Below are positions 22,479 to 32,649 of a stretch of 64,000 bases of DNA, piece after piece. This stretch comes from Flavobacteriaceae bacterium (GTDB lineage: Bacteria > Bacteroidota > Bacteroidia > Flavobacteriales > Flavobacteriaceae). Location: contig JAKISG010000009.1 in assembly GCA_021648755.1 (NCBI GenBank), positions 14,783 through 78,782 of the forward strand, read 5' to 3'. The notes under the pieces were generated by a model. It made no database searches. It was not told where the DNA came from and saw nothing but the letters and a program-made list of their open reading frames with translations. The translations under genes were made by a program, and so were the position numbers. Numbering within the stretch: the stretch's first letter is position 1; each line of letters opens with the position of its first letter.

Positions 22479-24929
22479 CTATAGTCGTTTTGCGTCTTTA
22501 ACTTTCTGTTTTAACAGTGCGATTTCAATAACTTCTTTCATTTCAATTACATAATGAAATTTTAGACCTTTAAGATATTTTTTATTAATTTCGTCAATAT
22601 CTTTTTTATTTTCTGCACAAAGAATAATTTCTCTAATATTAGCACGTTTAGCTGCTAAAATTTTTTCTTTTAATCCGCCAACAGGTAAAACCTTACCTCT
22701 TAAAGTAATTTCGCCAGTCATCGCTAGTTTAGATTTCACTTTACGTTGCGTAAGACTAGAAACTAAGGAAGTTAGCATAGCAATACCAGCACTTGGTCCA
22801 TCTTTTGGTGTTGCACCTTCGGGTACATGAATATGTACTTTGTTTTTAGCTAAAACTTTTTCCTTTACGCCTAGTTTATCTGCATTTGCCATAATATATT
22901 CCATTGCAATAGTAGCCGATTCTTTCATTACTTTACCTAAATTACCAGTTAAAGTAAGTCCTTTACCTTTAGAGATAATAGATTCAATAAATAAAATATC
23001 GCCACCAACTTGAGTCCAAGCTAAACCAGTTACTACGCCAGCAGTTTCATTATTTTCATACTTACTACCTTCTAAACGTGCGATACCTAATATTTTCTCT
23101 AAATCTATAATTTTAATTATTGGGTCAAAATCTTCTTCCATAACAATGCATTTTGCAATATAACGTACCGTTTTTGCTAGCATTTTATCTAGCCCACGAA
23201 CACCAGACTCTTTAGTATAACCAACAATAATTTGTTCAATTACAGGTTTACTTAGACGAATGTCTTTTGTTTTTATTCCGTGATTTTCTATTTGTTTTGG
23301 CAATAAATGACGTTTTGCAATTTCAATTTTTTCTTCTACGGTATAGCCATGTACATTAATAATTTCCATTCTATCACGTAATGCCCAAGGTATTGTAGAT
23401 AAACTGTTTGCTGTAGCGATAAATAACACTTTCGACAAATCATAATCTACATCTAAAAAATTATCGTGAAATGTGGTGTTTTGTTCTGGATCTAAAACCT
23501 CTAGCATTGCTGCAGAAGGGTCACCATGGCCAGAGTTACTTAATTTATCAATCTCATCTAATACAAGTACAGGGTTAGAGGTTTGTACCTTTTTTAAACT
23601 TTGAATAATTCGCCCTGGCATTGCTCCAATATAAGTTCTACGGTGTCCTCTAATTTCGGATTCATCTCTTAAACCACCAAGAGATATGCGTACATACTTT
23701 CTGCCTATAGCTTCTGCAATAGATTTACCTAAAGAAGTTTTACCGACACCAGGAGGTCCATAAAGGCATAAAATTGGCGATTTCATATCGTTTTTTAATT
23801 TTAAAACAGCCAAATATTCTATGATTCTATCTTTTACTTTTTCTAGTCCAAAATGATCTCTATTTAATACTTTAGAGGCACGTTTTAAGTTGAATTTATC
23901 TTTGCTAAATTCGTTCCAAGGTAATTCTAAAAATAAATCTAAATAATTACGCTGTACTGAATATTCAGCAACTTGTGGATTCATTCTTTGTAATCTAGCT
24001 AGTTCTTTATTAAAGATTTCACCAACTTCTTTATGCCATTTTTTATGTTTTGCTTTTACACGCATTTCATCTAATTCTTCATCGTGTGAAGCACCACCTA
24101 ATTCTTCTTGAATGGTTTTCATTTGTTGATGTAAGAAATATTCACGTTGTTGTTGATCCATATCTTCGCGAACTTTAGACTGTATGTCATTACGTAATTC
24201 TAAACGTTGTAGTTCTGAATTCATTTTTTTTAAAGTCGCTAAAGCACGATCTTTTAGACCTCTAATATTTAAAAGTTCTTGTTTTTCAAAAACATCTAAA
24301 TTCATATTAGAAGAAACAAAATCTATTAAAAAGGAATCTGATTTTATACTTTTAATAGCAAAAGTAGCTTCTGATGGTAAATTAGGGTTTTCTTTAATAA
24401 TTCGAATCGCTAAATCTCTAACCGATTTAATAATCTCGTTAAACTCTTTATCTTGATTTTGAAATTCGCTTTCTTGAAATTCTTTTGTAGTTGCCTTGAT
24501 GTATGGTTCATTTTGTATAAACGTATCTACTTCAAAACGTTTTTGACCCTGTATAACAACCATAGTATTTCCATCGGGCATTTTTAGCATTTTCAAAATC
24601 TTAGCAACCGTTCCAACGGTATGAATATCATCAAATGTGGGCACTTCAATCTCTTCATTTTTTTGAGAAACAACACCAATGATTTTATCACCTTTATTCG
24701 CATCTTTTATTAATTTTATAGAAGCATCACGACCAGCAGTAATTGGTATTACTACGCCAGGAAATAAAACAGTATTTCTCAAAGGCAATATTGCCAATAC
24801 TTTTGGCACTTCTTCTTTACTCATTTTCTTTTCATCTTCAGGTGACATTAACGGTATTAACTCCGCATCTTCATCTAAAAAATTCTGTAATGACAGGTTG
24901 TCTAATATTTTTATTTTAGGGTTGCTCAT
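22479..24929 (-). CDS. lon: ATP-dependent protease Lon
   Basis: Lon degrades misfolded and regulatory proteins in the cytoplasm. The 816-residue protein has the N-terminal substrate-binding domain ([16 protein letters not shown] near residue 48), the AAA+ domain with Walker [10 protein letters not shown] (about 392-400), and the S16 peptidase domain with the catalytic serine in [11 protein letters not shown] (about 709) and the catalytic lysine in GGLKEK (about 750). Length is normal for Bacteroidota. The region upstream of the start holds no other gene for almost 700 bases. Confidence 0.97.
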   Translation of the reverse strand: MSNPKIKILDNLSLQNFLDEDAELIPLMSPEDEKKMSKEEVPKVLAILPLRNTVLFPGVVIPITAGRDASIKLIKDANKGDKIIGVVSQKNEEIEVPTFDDIHTVGTVAKILKMLKMPDGNTMVVIQGQKRFEVDTFIQNEPYIKATTKEFQESEFQNQDKEFNEIIKSVRDLAIRIIKENPNLPSEATFAIKSIKSDSFLIDFVSSNMNLDVFEKQELLNIRGLKDRALATLKKMNSELQRLELRNDIQSKVREDMDQQQREYFLHQQMKTIQEELGGASHDEELDEMRVKAKHKKWHKEVGEIFNKELARLQRMNPQVAEYSVQRNYLDLFLELPWNEFSKDKFNLKRASKVLNRDHFGLEKVKDRIIEYLAVLKLKNDMKSPILCLYGPPGVGKTSLGKSIAEAIGRKYVRISLGGLRDESEIRGHRRTYIGAMPGRIIQSLKKVQTSNPVLVLDEIDKLSNSGHGDPSAAMLEVLDPEQNTTFHDNFLDVDYDLSKVLFIATANSLSTIPWALRDRMEIINVHGYTVEEKIEIAKRHLLPKQIENHGIKTKDIRLSKPVIEQIIVGYTKESGVRGLDKMLAKTVRYIAKCIVMEEDFDPIIKIIDLEKILGIARLEGSKYENNETAGVVTGLAWTQVGGDILFIESIISKGKGLTLTGNLGKVMKESATIAMEYIMANADKLGVKEKVLAKNKVHIHVPEGATPKDGPSAGIAMLTSLVSSLTQRKVKSKLAMTGEITLRGKVLPVGGLKEKILAAKRANIREIILCAENKKDIDEINKKYLKGLKFHYVIEMKEVIEIALLKQKVKDAKRL

Positions 24930-25616
24930 AGTGTGTTTTACGTCATTATGACATTGTATCGTTGTTTATAAGCCAAAATCAATTCCATTAAAAGATTTTT
25001 GGCATTGATAATCAGATAGTTGTATCGTATTAATTTTAATATAATCATAAAGTTCAATTGTTATGCCAAATTTGAACTATCTTTAAAGGTAATTATTCCT
25101 TACAATTTGAGTAAATATATTATTTTCACACTAACAGCGTCCTAAATGTTTTAAAGTAAGTTAAAAAAAGAGAAAGAATTTTAAGTATCTCAAATTATCT
25201 TTGAGTTGTACAATATAAATACTCTCTTATGTCAAAGATAACTTTATTTGAGCACAGTTCTTTGTTAGCAACTGGGCTTTTATTTTTATATACTTAATTT
25301 TTTGTGTGCTTTTTTAAAAATCAGCCAATTACATGAAACAGAAATAATTAAACTAAGTATATGGCAGTTCAGCTAAAACTGTTATTTTTACTTCTTTTGG
25401 GTATATTTTTAAATACTCATCTTCTTTTTTAGGTAATTGAGCTGATATTTTTCACCTTTAATTTCCGTTTCTATCTTCAACAACTTTATCTGCTTCAAAA
25501 TCACCACGGTTTTGCCAGGCGCAAATTTATGATTTACTCTTCCAGTTAAATCTACGATGTCTTTTTTATCACCGTCTTCATTATAAGTTATTAAATGTCT
25601 AATTTTTTATAACAAA
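24930..25616. other. Long intergenic region upstream of lon
   Basis: This 690-base stretch has no intact gene. The half next to lon (24930-25350) shows nothing recognisable and should hold the lon promoter, although I could not place a clear -33/-7 pair. The other half (25360-25611) is a decayed coding fragment, listed separately. Confidence 0.5.
25360..25611 (-). pseudogene. Frameshifted gene remnant of unknown family
   Basis: On the minus strand, the sequence from 25611 reads as protein (ITYNEDGDKKDIVDLTGRVN then HKFAPGKTVVI), shifts frame near 25498 to read FEADKVVEDRNGN, and shifts again to read SAQLPKKEDEYLKIYPKEVK before a stop near 25364. Each piece is protein-like, with at least two frameshifts. 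The family is not recognised. Confidence 0.4.
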
Positions 25617-27245
25617 CTAAACCTGTAAAATACCTAAATTAAAAGTCTTAGTGATGGGCGCATGGTTAGCAGCTTCAATTCCCATAGAAACCCATTTTCT
25701 GGTATCTAACGGATTTATAATTGCATCTGTCCAAATTCTAGCAGCAGCATAATAAGGTGAGATTTGTTCATCATATTTAGATTTAATTTTATTAAATAAT
25801 TCTTCTTCTTGTTTTTTACTAAGGCTTTCTCCTTTTTTCTTTAAGGAAGCCGTTTCAATTTGCAGTAAAACTTTTGCAGCTGAAGCGCCACTCATAACAG
25901 CTAAATTAGCCGAAGGCCAAGCAACAATTAGTCTAGGGTCATAAGCTTTACCGCACATAGCGTAATTACCAGCACCGTAAGAGTTACCAATAATAATAGT
26001 AAACTTAGGCACAACTGAATTACTAACAGCATTAACCATTTTTGCACCATCTTTAATAATGCCAGCATGTTCTACTTTGCTACCAACCATAAAACCAGTA
26101 ACATCTTGTAAAAATACTAAAGGTATTTTCTTTTGATTACAATTTGCCATAAATCGAGTTGCTTTATCGGCACTTTCATTATAAATAACACCACCAAATT
26201 GCATTTCTCCTTTTGCATTTTTAACCATTTTGCGTTGATTTGCAACAATACCAACTGCCCAACCATCTATTCTAGCATAGCCACAGATTATTGTTTTTCC
26301 ATAAGCGGCTTTGTACTCTTCTAGTTCAGAATTATCAATCAAACGTTTTATGATTTCTTTCATATCATAAGGTTCGTGACGTAATTTTGGTAATATTCCA
26401 AAAATTTCTTGCGCTTTTAATTTTGGTTTATTAGATTTTATTCTGTTAAAGCCTGCTTTTTCAAAAGCGCCTATTTTACGCACAATATTTTTAATTTTAT
26501 CTAGTGCATCTTTATCATTTTTGGCTTTGTAATCTGCAACGCCAGAAATAGTATTATGAGTTGTTGCGCCACCAAGCGTTTCGTTATCAATACTTTCACC
26601 AATAGCTGCTTTTACTAAATAACTACCTGCCAAAAATATACTCGAAGTTTTATCAACCATAATAGTTTCATCGCTCATAATTGGTAGATATGCACCGCCA
26701 GCAACGCAAGGTCCCATTACTGCAGAAATTTGCGTAATACCTATACTACTCATTTGTGCATTATTTCTAAAAATACGTCCGAAATGTTCTTTATCAGGAA
26801 AAATTTCATCTTGCATTGGTAAATAAACACCAGCACTATCAACCAAATAAATAATTGGTAATCGGTTTTCCAAAGCAATCTCTTGAGCTCTTAAATTTTT
26901 TTTTCCAGTAATGGGAAACCAAGCGCCTGCTTTTACAGTTGCATCATTAGCAACAACAATACATTGTTTACCTGAAATATACCCAATTTTTACCACCACA
27001 CCTCCAGAAGGGCAACCACCGTGTTCTGCATACATTCCTTCGCCAGCAAATGCAGCTATTTCAATGGTGTTCTTAATTTCATCAAAAAGATAAGATAAAC
27101 GTTCTCTTGCAGACATTTTACCTTTTGCACGATGTTTTTCTAAACGCTTATCACCACCACCTTTATAGACTTTTAATAACCTTTTATTAAGTTCACTTAA
27201 TTGTAACTTATTGTAATCTTCGTTTTTATTAAATTTAATATCCAT
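25617..27245 (-). CDS. Acyl-CoA carboxylase, carboxyltransferase (beta) subunit
   Basis: The 542-residue protein is a biotin-dependent acyl-CoA carboxylase carboxyltransferase. It has the N-terminal KMSARERLSYLFD motif (about residue 44), MYAEHGGCPSGGVVVKIGYI, a glycine-rich segment GPCVAGGAYLPIMSDE (about 179-194), and the C-terminal subdomain with GNSYGAGNYAMCGKAYDPRL. The length of 542 is closer to methylcrotonoyl-CoA carboxylase beta subunits (about 535) than to propionyl-CoA ones (about 510), so a role in leucine degradation is likely. No alpha (biotin) subunit lies beside it. Confidence 0.88.
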   Translation of the reverse strand: MDIKFNKNEDYNKLQLSELNKRLLKVYKGGGDKRLEKHRAKGKMSARERLSYLFDEIKNTIEIAAFAGEGMYAEHGGCPSGGVVVKIGYISGKQCIVVANDATVKAGAWFPITGKKNLRAQEIALENRLPIIYLVDSAGVYLPMQDEIFPDKEHFGRIFRNNAQMSSIGITQISAVMGPCVAGGAYLPIMSDETIMVDKTSSIFLAGSYLVKAAIGESIDNETLGGATTHNTISGVADYKAKNDKDALDKIKNIVRKIGAFEKAGFNRIKSNKPKLKAQEIFGILPKLRHEPYDMKEIIKRLIDNSELEEYKAAYGKTIICGYARIDGWAVGIVANQRKMVKNAKGEMQFGGVIYNESADKATRFMANCNQKKIPLVFLQDVTGFMVGSKVEHAGIIKDGAKMVNAVSNSVVPKFTIIIGNSYGAGNYAMCGKAYDPRLIVAWPSANLAVMSGASAAKVLLQIETASLKKKGESLSKKQEEELFNKIKSKYDEQISPYYAAARIWTDAIINPLDTRKWVSMGIEAANHAPITKTFNLGILQV

Positions 27246-27418
27246 TTTTTAAATTATGTAGCAAATTTAATTAAAAATTTGAAATTATTTATATAAATAC
27301 GATTAGTTATTTATTTAATTTTAGCAACCAATTTAAAATTTAAATAAATTTTATCTTTAGACTATATAATTTTAAAACAGAAAAACTTTATCTTCGCAAT
27401 TCAAAAATCTAATTAATT

Positions 27419-29110
27419 ATGTCAGATGATAAAAAAGTAATATTTTCAATGTCCGCTTTGAGCAAAAGTTATGATGGTGGAAACAAACAAGTATTAAAAA
27501 ATATCTATTTAAGTTTTTTTTATGGTGCCAAAATCGGAATTTTAGGTTTAAATGGTTCTGGTAAATCAACTTTATTAAAAGTTATTGCTGGTATCGAAAA
27601 AAATTACCAAGGCGATGTTACATTTGCACCAGGTTATACCGTTGGTTATTTATCGCAAGAACCAGATTTAGATGAAGAAAAAACAGTTATAGATATTGTA
27701 AAAGAAGGAGTTGCAGAGACTGTTGCTGTATTAGATTCGTATCATAAAATAAACGATATGTTTGGTTTAGAAGAGGTCTATAGCGATGCAGATAAGATGG
27801 AAAAATTAATGAATCAACAGGCTATTTTACAAGATAAAATAGATGCAATGGATGCTTGGGAACTAGATACTAAACTAGAGATTGCTATGGACGCGTTGCG
27901 AACACCAACAGGAGATACACCAATTAAAAATTTATCTGGTGGTGAACGTAGAAGAGTCGCTTTATGCCGGTTATTATTACAACAACCAAATGTTTTATTA
28001 TTAGATGAGCCAACTAACCATTTAGATGCAGAATCAGTACATTGGTTAGAGCATCATTTGGCACAATATAAAGGGACTGTAATAGCAGTAACACATGATC
28101 GATATTTTTTAGATAATGTTGCTGGTTGGATTTTAGAATTAGATAGAGGTGAGGGTATTCCTTGGAAAGGAAATTATTCTTCTTGGTTAGCACAAAAGAC
28201 AGATAGAATGGCGAAAGAAGAAAAACAAGAATCTAAACGTCAAAAAACATTAAGACGCGAATTAGAATGGGTTCGACAAGGAGCAAAAGGTCGCCAGTCT
28301 AAGTCAAAAGCAAGGTTAAGTAGTTATGAAAAGTTACTGAATCAAGATCAAAAACAGGTAGAAGAAAAATTAGAAATTTATATACCAAATGGTCCAAGGC
28401 TAGGAACAAATGTAATTGATGCAAATGGCGTTTCGAAAGCCTATGGAGAAAAATTATTATATGATGCTTTAAACTTTTCATTACCTCCAAACGGAATAGT
28501 TGGTATTATTGGTCCAAATGGAGCAGGAAAAACTACTATTTTTAAGATGATAATGGGAGAAGAAGAACCAGATAAAGGAGAATTTAAAGTAGGTGAAACT
28601 GTAAAAATAGCCTATGTAGATCAACGACACTCCAACATAGATTCTGAAAAAACGATTTGGGAAAATTTTGCAGACAGCCAAGAACAAATAATGATGGGTG
28701 GAAAAATGGTAAACTCACGCGCATATTTAAGTCGTTTTAATTTTTCAGGCTCTGAGCAAAATAAAAAAGTAGCTATGCTTTCTGGAGGAGAAAGAAATCG
28801 GTTACATTTGGCAATGACACTTAAAGAAGAAGGTAACGTTTTATTATTAGATGAACCAACAAATGATTTAGATGTAAATACATTAAGGGCATTAGAAGAA
28901 GGTCTAGAAAATTTTGCAGGTTGCGCAGTAGTAATATCACACGACAGATGGTTTTTAGATAGAATATGTACACATATTTTGGCTTTTGAAGGCGAAAGTA
29001 ATGTATATTATTTTGAAGGAAGCTTTACAGAATACGAAGCAAATAAAAAGAAACGTCTTGGCGGTGATTTAATGCCCAAACGCATAAAATACCGTAAGTT
29101 AATTCGATAG
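27419..29110 (+). CDS. ettA: Energy-dependent translational throttle protein EttA (ABC-F)
   Basis: EttA binds the ribosomal E site and gates the first peptide bond according to ATP/ADP ratio. The 563-residue soluble protein has two ABC domains: Walker A GLNGSGKST (about residues 42-50) with LSGGERRRVAL, and GPNGAGKTT (about 363-371) with LSGGERNRLHL. The arm region between the motifs of domain 1 (about 95-160) is the EttA type (DAMDAWELDTKLEIAMDAL). No membrane part is present. A TATCTTCG -7-like box lies near 27389. Confidence 0.93.
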   Translation: MSDDKKVIFSMSALSKSYDGGNKQVLKNIYLSFFYGAKIGILGLNGSGKSTLLKVIAGIEKNYQGDVTFAPGYTVGYLSQEPDLDEEKTVIDIVKEGVAETVAVLDSYHKINDMFGLEEVYSDADKMEKLMNQQAILQDKIDAMDAWELDTKLEIAMDALRTPTGDTPIKNLSGGERRRVALCRLLLQQPNVLLLDEPTNHLDAESVHWLEHHLAQYKGTVIAVTHDRYFLDNVAGWILELDRGEGIPWKGNYSSWLAQKTDRMAKEEKQESKRQKTLRRELEWVRQGAKGRQSKSKARLSSYEKLLNQDQKQVEEKLEIYIPNGPRLGTNVIDANGVSKAYGEKLLYDALNFSLPPNGIVGIIGPNGAGKTTIFKMIMGEEEPDKGEFKVGETVKIAYVDQRHSNIDSEKTIWENFADSQEQIMMGGKMVNSRAYLSRFNFSGSEQNKKVAMLSGGERNRLHLAMTLKEEGNVLLLDEPTNDLDVNTLRALEEGLENFAGCAVVISHDRWFLDRICTHILAFEGESNVYYFEGSFTEYEANKKKRLGGDLMPKRIKYRKLIR

Positions 29111-29149
29111 CTTTAAACCAAACAGCTTAAACTAAATTAAGTACATTTT

Positions 29150-29530
29150 ATGAAAAAAAACTTAAGCATTACAGCCATTTTAGGATTTTTAGCCATTTTA
29201 TTAGGTGCTTTTGGAGCACATGCCTTAAAAGAAAAATTAGGAACTGACCAATTAAAAGCATTTGAAACAGGAGTTAGGTATCAAATGTATCATGTAGTTG
29301 TACTTTTATTTGTTAATACATACCCAAACTTCACTAACAAAACAAAAAATACAATTAGTATTTTATTCTTTATCGGAATTTTATTTTTCTCTGGTTCATT
29401 ATACTTATTAACAACTAAAGTTATTATCTCAAAAATATTAGGTTTAATTACACCAATTGGAGGCTTGTTTTTAATGCTTGGCTGGCTCTTTTTATTTTAT
29501 AATTTTTCAAAAAAAAGAAAAAATTTTTAG
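29150..29530 (+). CDS. DUF423 family membrane protein
   Basis: The 126-residue protein has four predicted membrane helices. Its N-terminal GFLAILLGAFGAHALKEKL and the downstream YQMYHVVVLL are the usual DUF423 signatures. It starts 39 bases after ettA, so it could be cotranscribed. Function is not established. Confidence 0.85.
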   Translation: MKKNLSITAILGFLAILLGAFGAHALKEKLGTDQLKAFETGVRYQMYHVVVLLFVNTYPNFTNKTKNTISILFFIGILFFSGSLYLLTTKVIISKILGLITPIGGLFLMLGWLFLFYNFSKKRKNF

Positions 29531-29574
29531 TTAATAAAATATAAAAAAAAAAACACCCTTTTTAAAATATAATC

Positions 29575-29582
29575 TAAATTTG
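29575..29582 (+). promoter_or_regulatory. -7 box of pckA
   Basis: TAAATTTG is an exact TAnnTTTG match about 30 bases before the pckA ATG. No clear -33 TTG is seen; an A-rich tract lies upstream. Confidence 0.35.
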
Positions 29583-29610
29583 CAATATATAAACAATACT
29601 TCTAAAATAT

Positions 29611-31224
29611 ATGAATGCCAAAAACGATATTATAGCGAAATCAATTTCGTTAAGCGAATATGGAATAAATAATTCAAGTATAAAAAGAAACCTTAGTGCC
29701 AATGAATTAATACAAATTTGTATTGACAAAAACATTGGCAAAATAGCCGACAATGGTGCTTTAGCAGTAAATACTGGTGAATTTACAGGTAGGTCTCCAA
29801 AAGATCGTTTTATAGTAAAAGACGACATTACCAAAGATTTAGTTTGGTGGGACGGTAATATAAACTTACCTTTTGACGAAACTAAATTTGACAAACTCTA
29901 TGATAAGGTTACTACTTACCTTTCTACAAAAGAATTATATGTACGTGATGCTTTTGCAGGTGCAGATAATACAAATAAATTAGCCTTAAGAGTCATTACT
30001 GAATTACCTTGGGTTAGTTTATTTGCATACAATATGTTCCTTAGACCAACCGAGAAAGAATTGATTAACTTTGATGCTGAGTGGGTTGTGTTACAAGCGC
30101 CTTCGTTTATGGCTGTAGCCGATCAAGACGGTACAAGACAACATAATTTTAGTATTTTAAGTTTTAAGCGTAAAGTTATCTTGATAGGAGGCTCAGGTTA
30201 TACTGGCGAAGTTAAAAAAGGGATTTTTTCTGCTTTAAATTTTATTCTTCCTGTATTTAAAAATGTTTTTCCGATGCATTGCTCGTCTAATATTGGTAAA
30301 AATGGGGAAACTGCTATATTTTTTGGATTATCAGGAACTGGTAAAACAACATTATCCGCAGATGTACACCGCAAATTAATTGGCGATGATGAGCATGGTT
30401 GGACAGCAACTAATGAAATTTTTAATTTTGAAGGTGGTTGCTATGCAAAAGTAATTGACTTATCTGCTAAAAATGAACCAGAAATATATGCTGCAATTAA
30501 AAAAGGAGCATTATTAGAAAATGTAATTTTTAAACAAGGTACTAACGAGGTTGATTATAAAGATGTTTCTATAACACAAAACACAAGAGTTAGTTATCCT
30601 ATTGACCATATTGAAAATATACAAGTTCCATCTATTGGTAAAAATCCTAAAAATATATTCTTTTTAACTGCCGATGCTTTTGGCGTGTTGCCTCCAATTT
30701 CTAAATTAACTCCAGGTCAAGCAGCTTATCATTTCATTTCTGGTTATACTGCAAAAGTTGCTGGTACCGAAGCAGGCGTTACGAAACCTATACCTTCATT
30801 TTCTGCTTGTTTTGGAGCACCATTCATGCCTTTGCACCCTGCAAAATATGCTATGATGTTAAGTAAAAAAATAGCAAAACATAAAGTCAACGTTTGGCTA
30901 GTTAATACTGGCTGGACAGGTGGCCCTTATGGAGTTGGAAACAGAATAAAACTAAAATACACAAGAGCAATGATTAATGCCGCTTTAGATGGTAAATTAG
31001 ACCATGTTTCATTTGTTGAACACTCTATTTTTAAACTAGCAATGCCTACTTCTTGTGAAAATGTACCAACCGAAGTCTTAAACCCTAAAAATACTTGGGC
31101 AGACAAAAAAGCATATGATAAAAAAGCAAGACATCTTGCCAAATTTTTTCACGAAAACTTTAAAACTTTTGAAGCAGGTGCTAATAAAGAAATTTTAGAA
31201 GGAGCCCCCGATTATAAAAAGTAA
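29611..31224 (+). CDS. pckA: Phosphoenolpyruvate carboxykinase (ATP)
   Basis: PckA converts oxaloacetate and ATP to phosphoenolpyruvate for gluconeogenesis. The 537-residue protein has GEFTGRSPKDRFIV (about residue 53), the kinase P-loop GLSGTGKTTLSAD (about 237-249), the metal-binding LIGDDEHGW, and NTGWTGGPYGVGNRIKL near 433. The length and motifs are of the ATP-dependent family. It stands alone between two plus-strand genes. Confidence 0.97.
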   Translation: MNAKNDIIAKSISLSEYGINNSSIKRNLSANELIQICIDKNIGKIADNGALAVNTGEFTGRSPKDRFIVKDDITKDLVWWDGNINLPFDETKFDKLYDKVTTYLSTKELYVRDAFAGADNTNKLALRVITELPWVSLFAYNMFLRPTEKELINFDAEWVVLQAPSFMAVADQDGTRQHNFSILSFKRKVILIGGSGYTGEVKKGIFSALNFILPVFKNVFPMHCSSNIGKNGETAIFFGLSGTGKTTLSADVHRKLIGDDEHGWTATNEIFNFEGGCYAKVIDLSAKNEPEIYAAIKKGALLENVIFKQGTNEVDYKDVSITQNTRVSYPIDHIENIQVPSIGKNPKNIFFLTADAFGVLPPISKLTPGQAAYHFISGYTAKVAGTEAGVTKPIPSFSACFGAPFMPLHPAKYAMMLSKKIAKHKVNVWLVNTGWTGGPYGVGNRIKLKYTRAMINAALDGKLDHVSFVEHSIFKLAMPTSCENVPTEVLNPKNTWADKKAYDKKARHLAKFFHENFKTFEAGANKEILEGAPDYKK

Positions 31225-31267
31225 AAACGTTGCTTAAACCTCTTTACTTTTTACCTATCTTAGCAGT

Positions 31268-32023
31268 ATGATTAAGGTAGTTATACTCGGTAGTGGAAAT
31301 GTTGCAATACATTTAACAAAAGCATTTCTTAAAAGTAAGAAAATTAAAGTTATTCAAGTGTATTCTCGTAAGAATAATCCTATATTTTTTATAAAAAAAA
31401 ATATTGAAATTACAAATCAATTAAACAAATTGAAAGATGCTACTTTGTATATTATTGCTATTTCAGACGATTCAATTTCTAGGTTTTCAAAACAATTAAA
31501 TTTGAACAATAAATTAGTTGTACATACTTCTGGTTCAATGGCTTTGCAAGACTTACAATGTAATGCTAGAAAAGGTGTTTTTTATCCGTTACAAACCTTA
31601 AGTAAAAATGCTAAAGTTAGTTTTAAAAAAATTCCTATTTGTCTAGAGTCTGAAAATGAAAAAGACTATAAATTATTAGAAAAAATAGCAAATTCTATTT
31701 CCACAAAAGTATATAAAGTAAATTCTGAACAAAGAAAATATTTACACTTAGCGGCAGTTTTTGTGAATAATTTTACAAATCATTTATATAAAATAGGTCA
31801 TGATATATGTACTGAAAAAGAAGTGTCATTTGCAATATTAAAACCACTAATACAAGAAACTGCCAAAAAAATAAAACACCTTTCTCCAAGTAAGGCACAA
31901 ACAGGACCTGCAAAAAGAAAAGATATAAAAACAATCAAAAATCATTTAAATTTATTAAATAAGAAACAACAAGAAATATATAAATTATTAACAAAATCAA
32001 TTTCTCACCTGCCGATTTTATAA
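31268..32023 (+). CDS. Rossmann-fold DUF2520 protein
   Basis: The 251-residue protein has an N-terminal NAD(P)-binding-like domain (VILGSGNVAIHLTKAFL, about residues 5-21; LYIIAISDDSISRFSKQL near 64) and the helical DUF2520 domain (about 130-251, with LAAVFVNNFTNHLYKIGHDI). The family resembles F420- and NADP-linked reductases and pyrroline reductase, but its activity is not established. It follows pckA by 43 bases on the same strand. Confidence 0.85.
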   Translation: MIKVVILGSGNVAIHLTKAFLKSKKIKVIQVYSRKNNPIFFIKKNIEITNQLNKLKDATLYIIAISDDSISRFSKQLNLNNKLVVHTSGSMALQDLQCNARKGVFYPLQTLSKNAKVSFKKIPICLESENEKDYKLLEKIANSISTKVYKVNSEQRKYLHLAAVFVNNFTNHLYKIGHDICTEKEVSFAILKPLIQETAKKIKHLSPSKAQTGPAKRKDIKTIKNHLNLLNKKQQEIYKLLTKSISHLPIL

Positions 32024-32074
32024 GTGTTTAGAAGTCTATATTTTTAAACCCAAATAGCAATACCAAGTCTATTT

Positions 32075-32581
32075 TTATTCTACTTTAATAAAATCGGTAT
32101 AATAAAATTCTAAGTGTTTACCATTAATAACTTCGTTAGTAGCGTATTTAATTCTTAAGGCTGTATCATTATCGTTAAATGTAAAAACGGGCATAATCTC
32201 TTTAGTAAAATTAACATTATCTACCTCACAGGTATAAGAGGTAATGATTCTATATTCTTTATTTATTTCTTCCCATTTTCCAAGAGTAAATGTAGGTCTT
32301 GTTTTTTCAATACAAACTTCATTTACTTCATCGGTAAAGAATTCTGTAATTAATAGCGTTCCATTTTCTAAAAAATTAAAACTACTTTTTTGAGCACATT
32401 CATTGTAAGCATTCTCACTTGTAGTTTGATCAGTATAGATTTCTCCTTCTTTTATTGGTTTCCAAATCCCGACAACATGATTTAGAACTTTCGACTCTTC
32501 ATTGCTATCTTTTGAACATGATTCAAAAATGAGAAGCCCAATTAGAAGTCCAATAATTATTTTTAATTTTTTTATTTTCAT
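32075..32581 (-). CDS. Lipocalin-like lipoprotein
   Basis: The 168-residue protein has a lipoprotein signal: a hydrophobic stretch followed by Cys22 (FESCSKD). After it comes a lipocalin-like pattern, GIWKPIKEG (about residue 40), F-L-E-N-G-T-L, and GKWEEINKEY, seen in many Bacteroidota lipocalin-family proteins. It is likely anchored in the envelope. The ligand is unknown. Confidence 0.7.
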   Translation of the reverse strand: MKIKKLKIIIGLLIGLLIFESCSKDSNEESKVLNHVVGIWKPIKEGEIYTDQTTSENAYNECAQKSSFNFLENGTLLITEFFTDEVNEVCIEKTRPTFTLGKWEEINKEYRIITSYTCEVDNVNFTKEIMPVFTFNDNDTALRIKYATNEVINGKHLEFYYTDFIKVE

Positions 32582-32649
32582 ACCTTAATTTTTTACTTTA
32601 ATTAAATGTTTATTTTTTTTAATTAAAATCATAACCTCTTTAAATAGTT

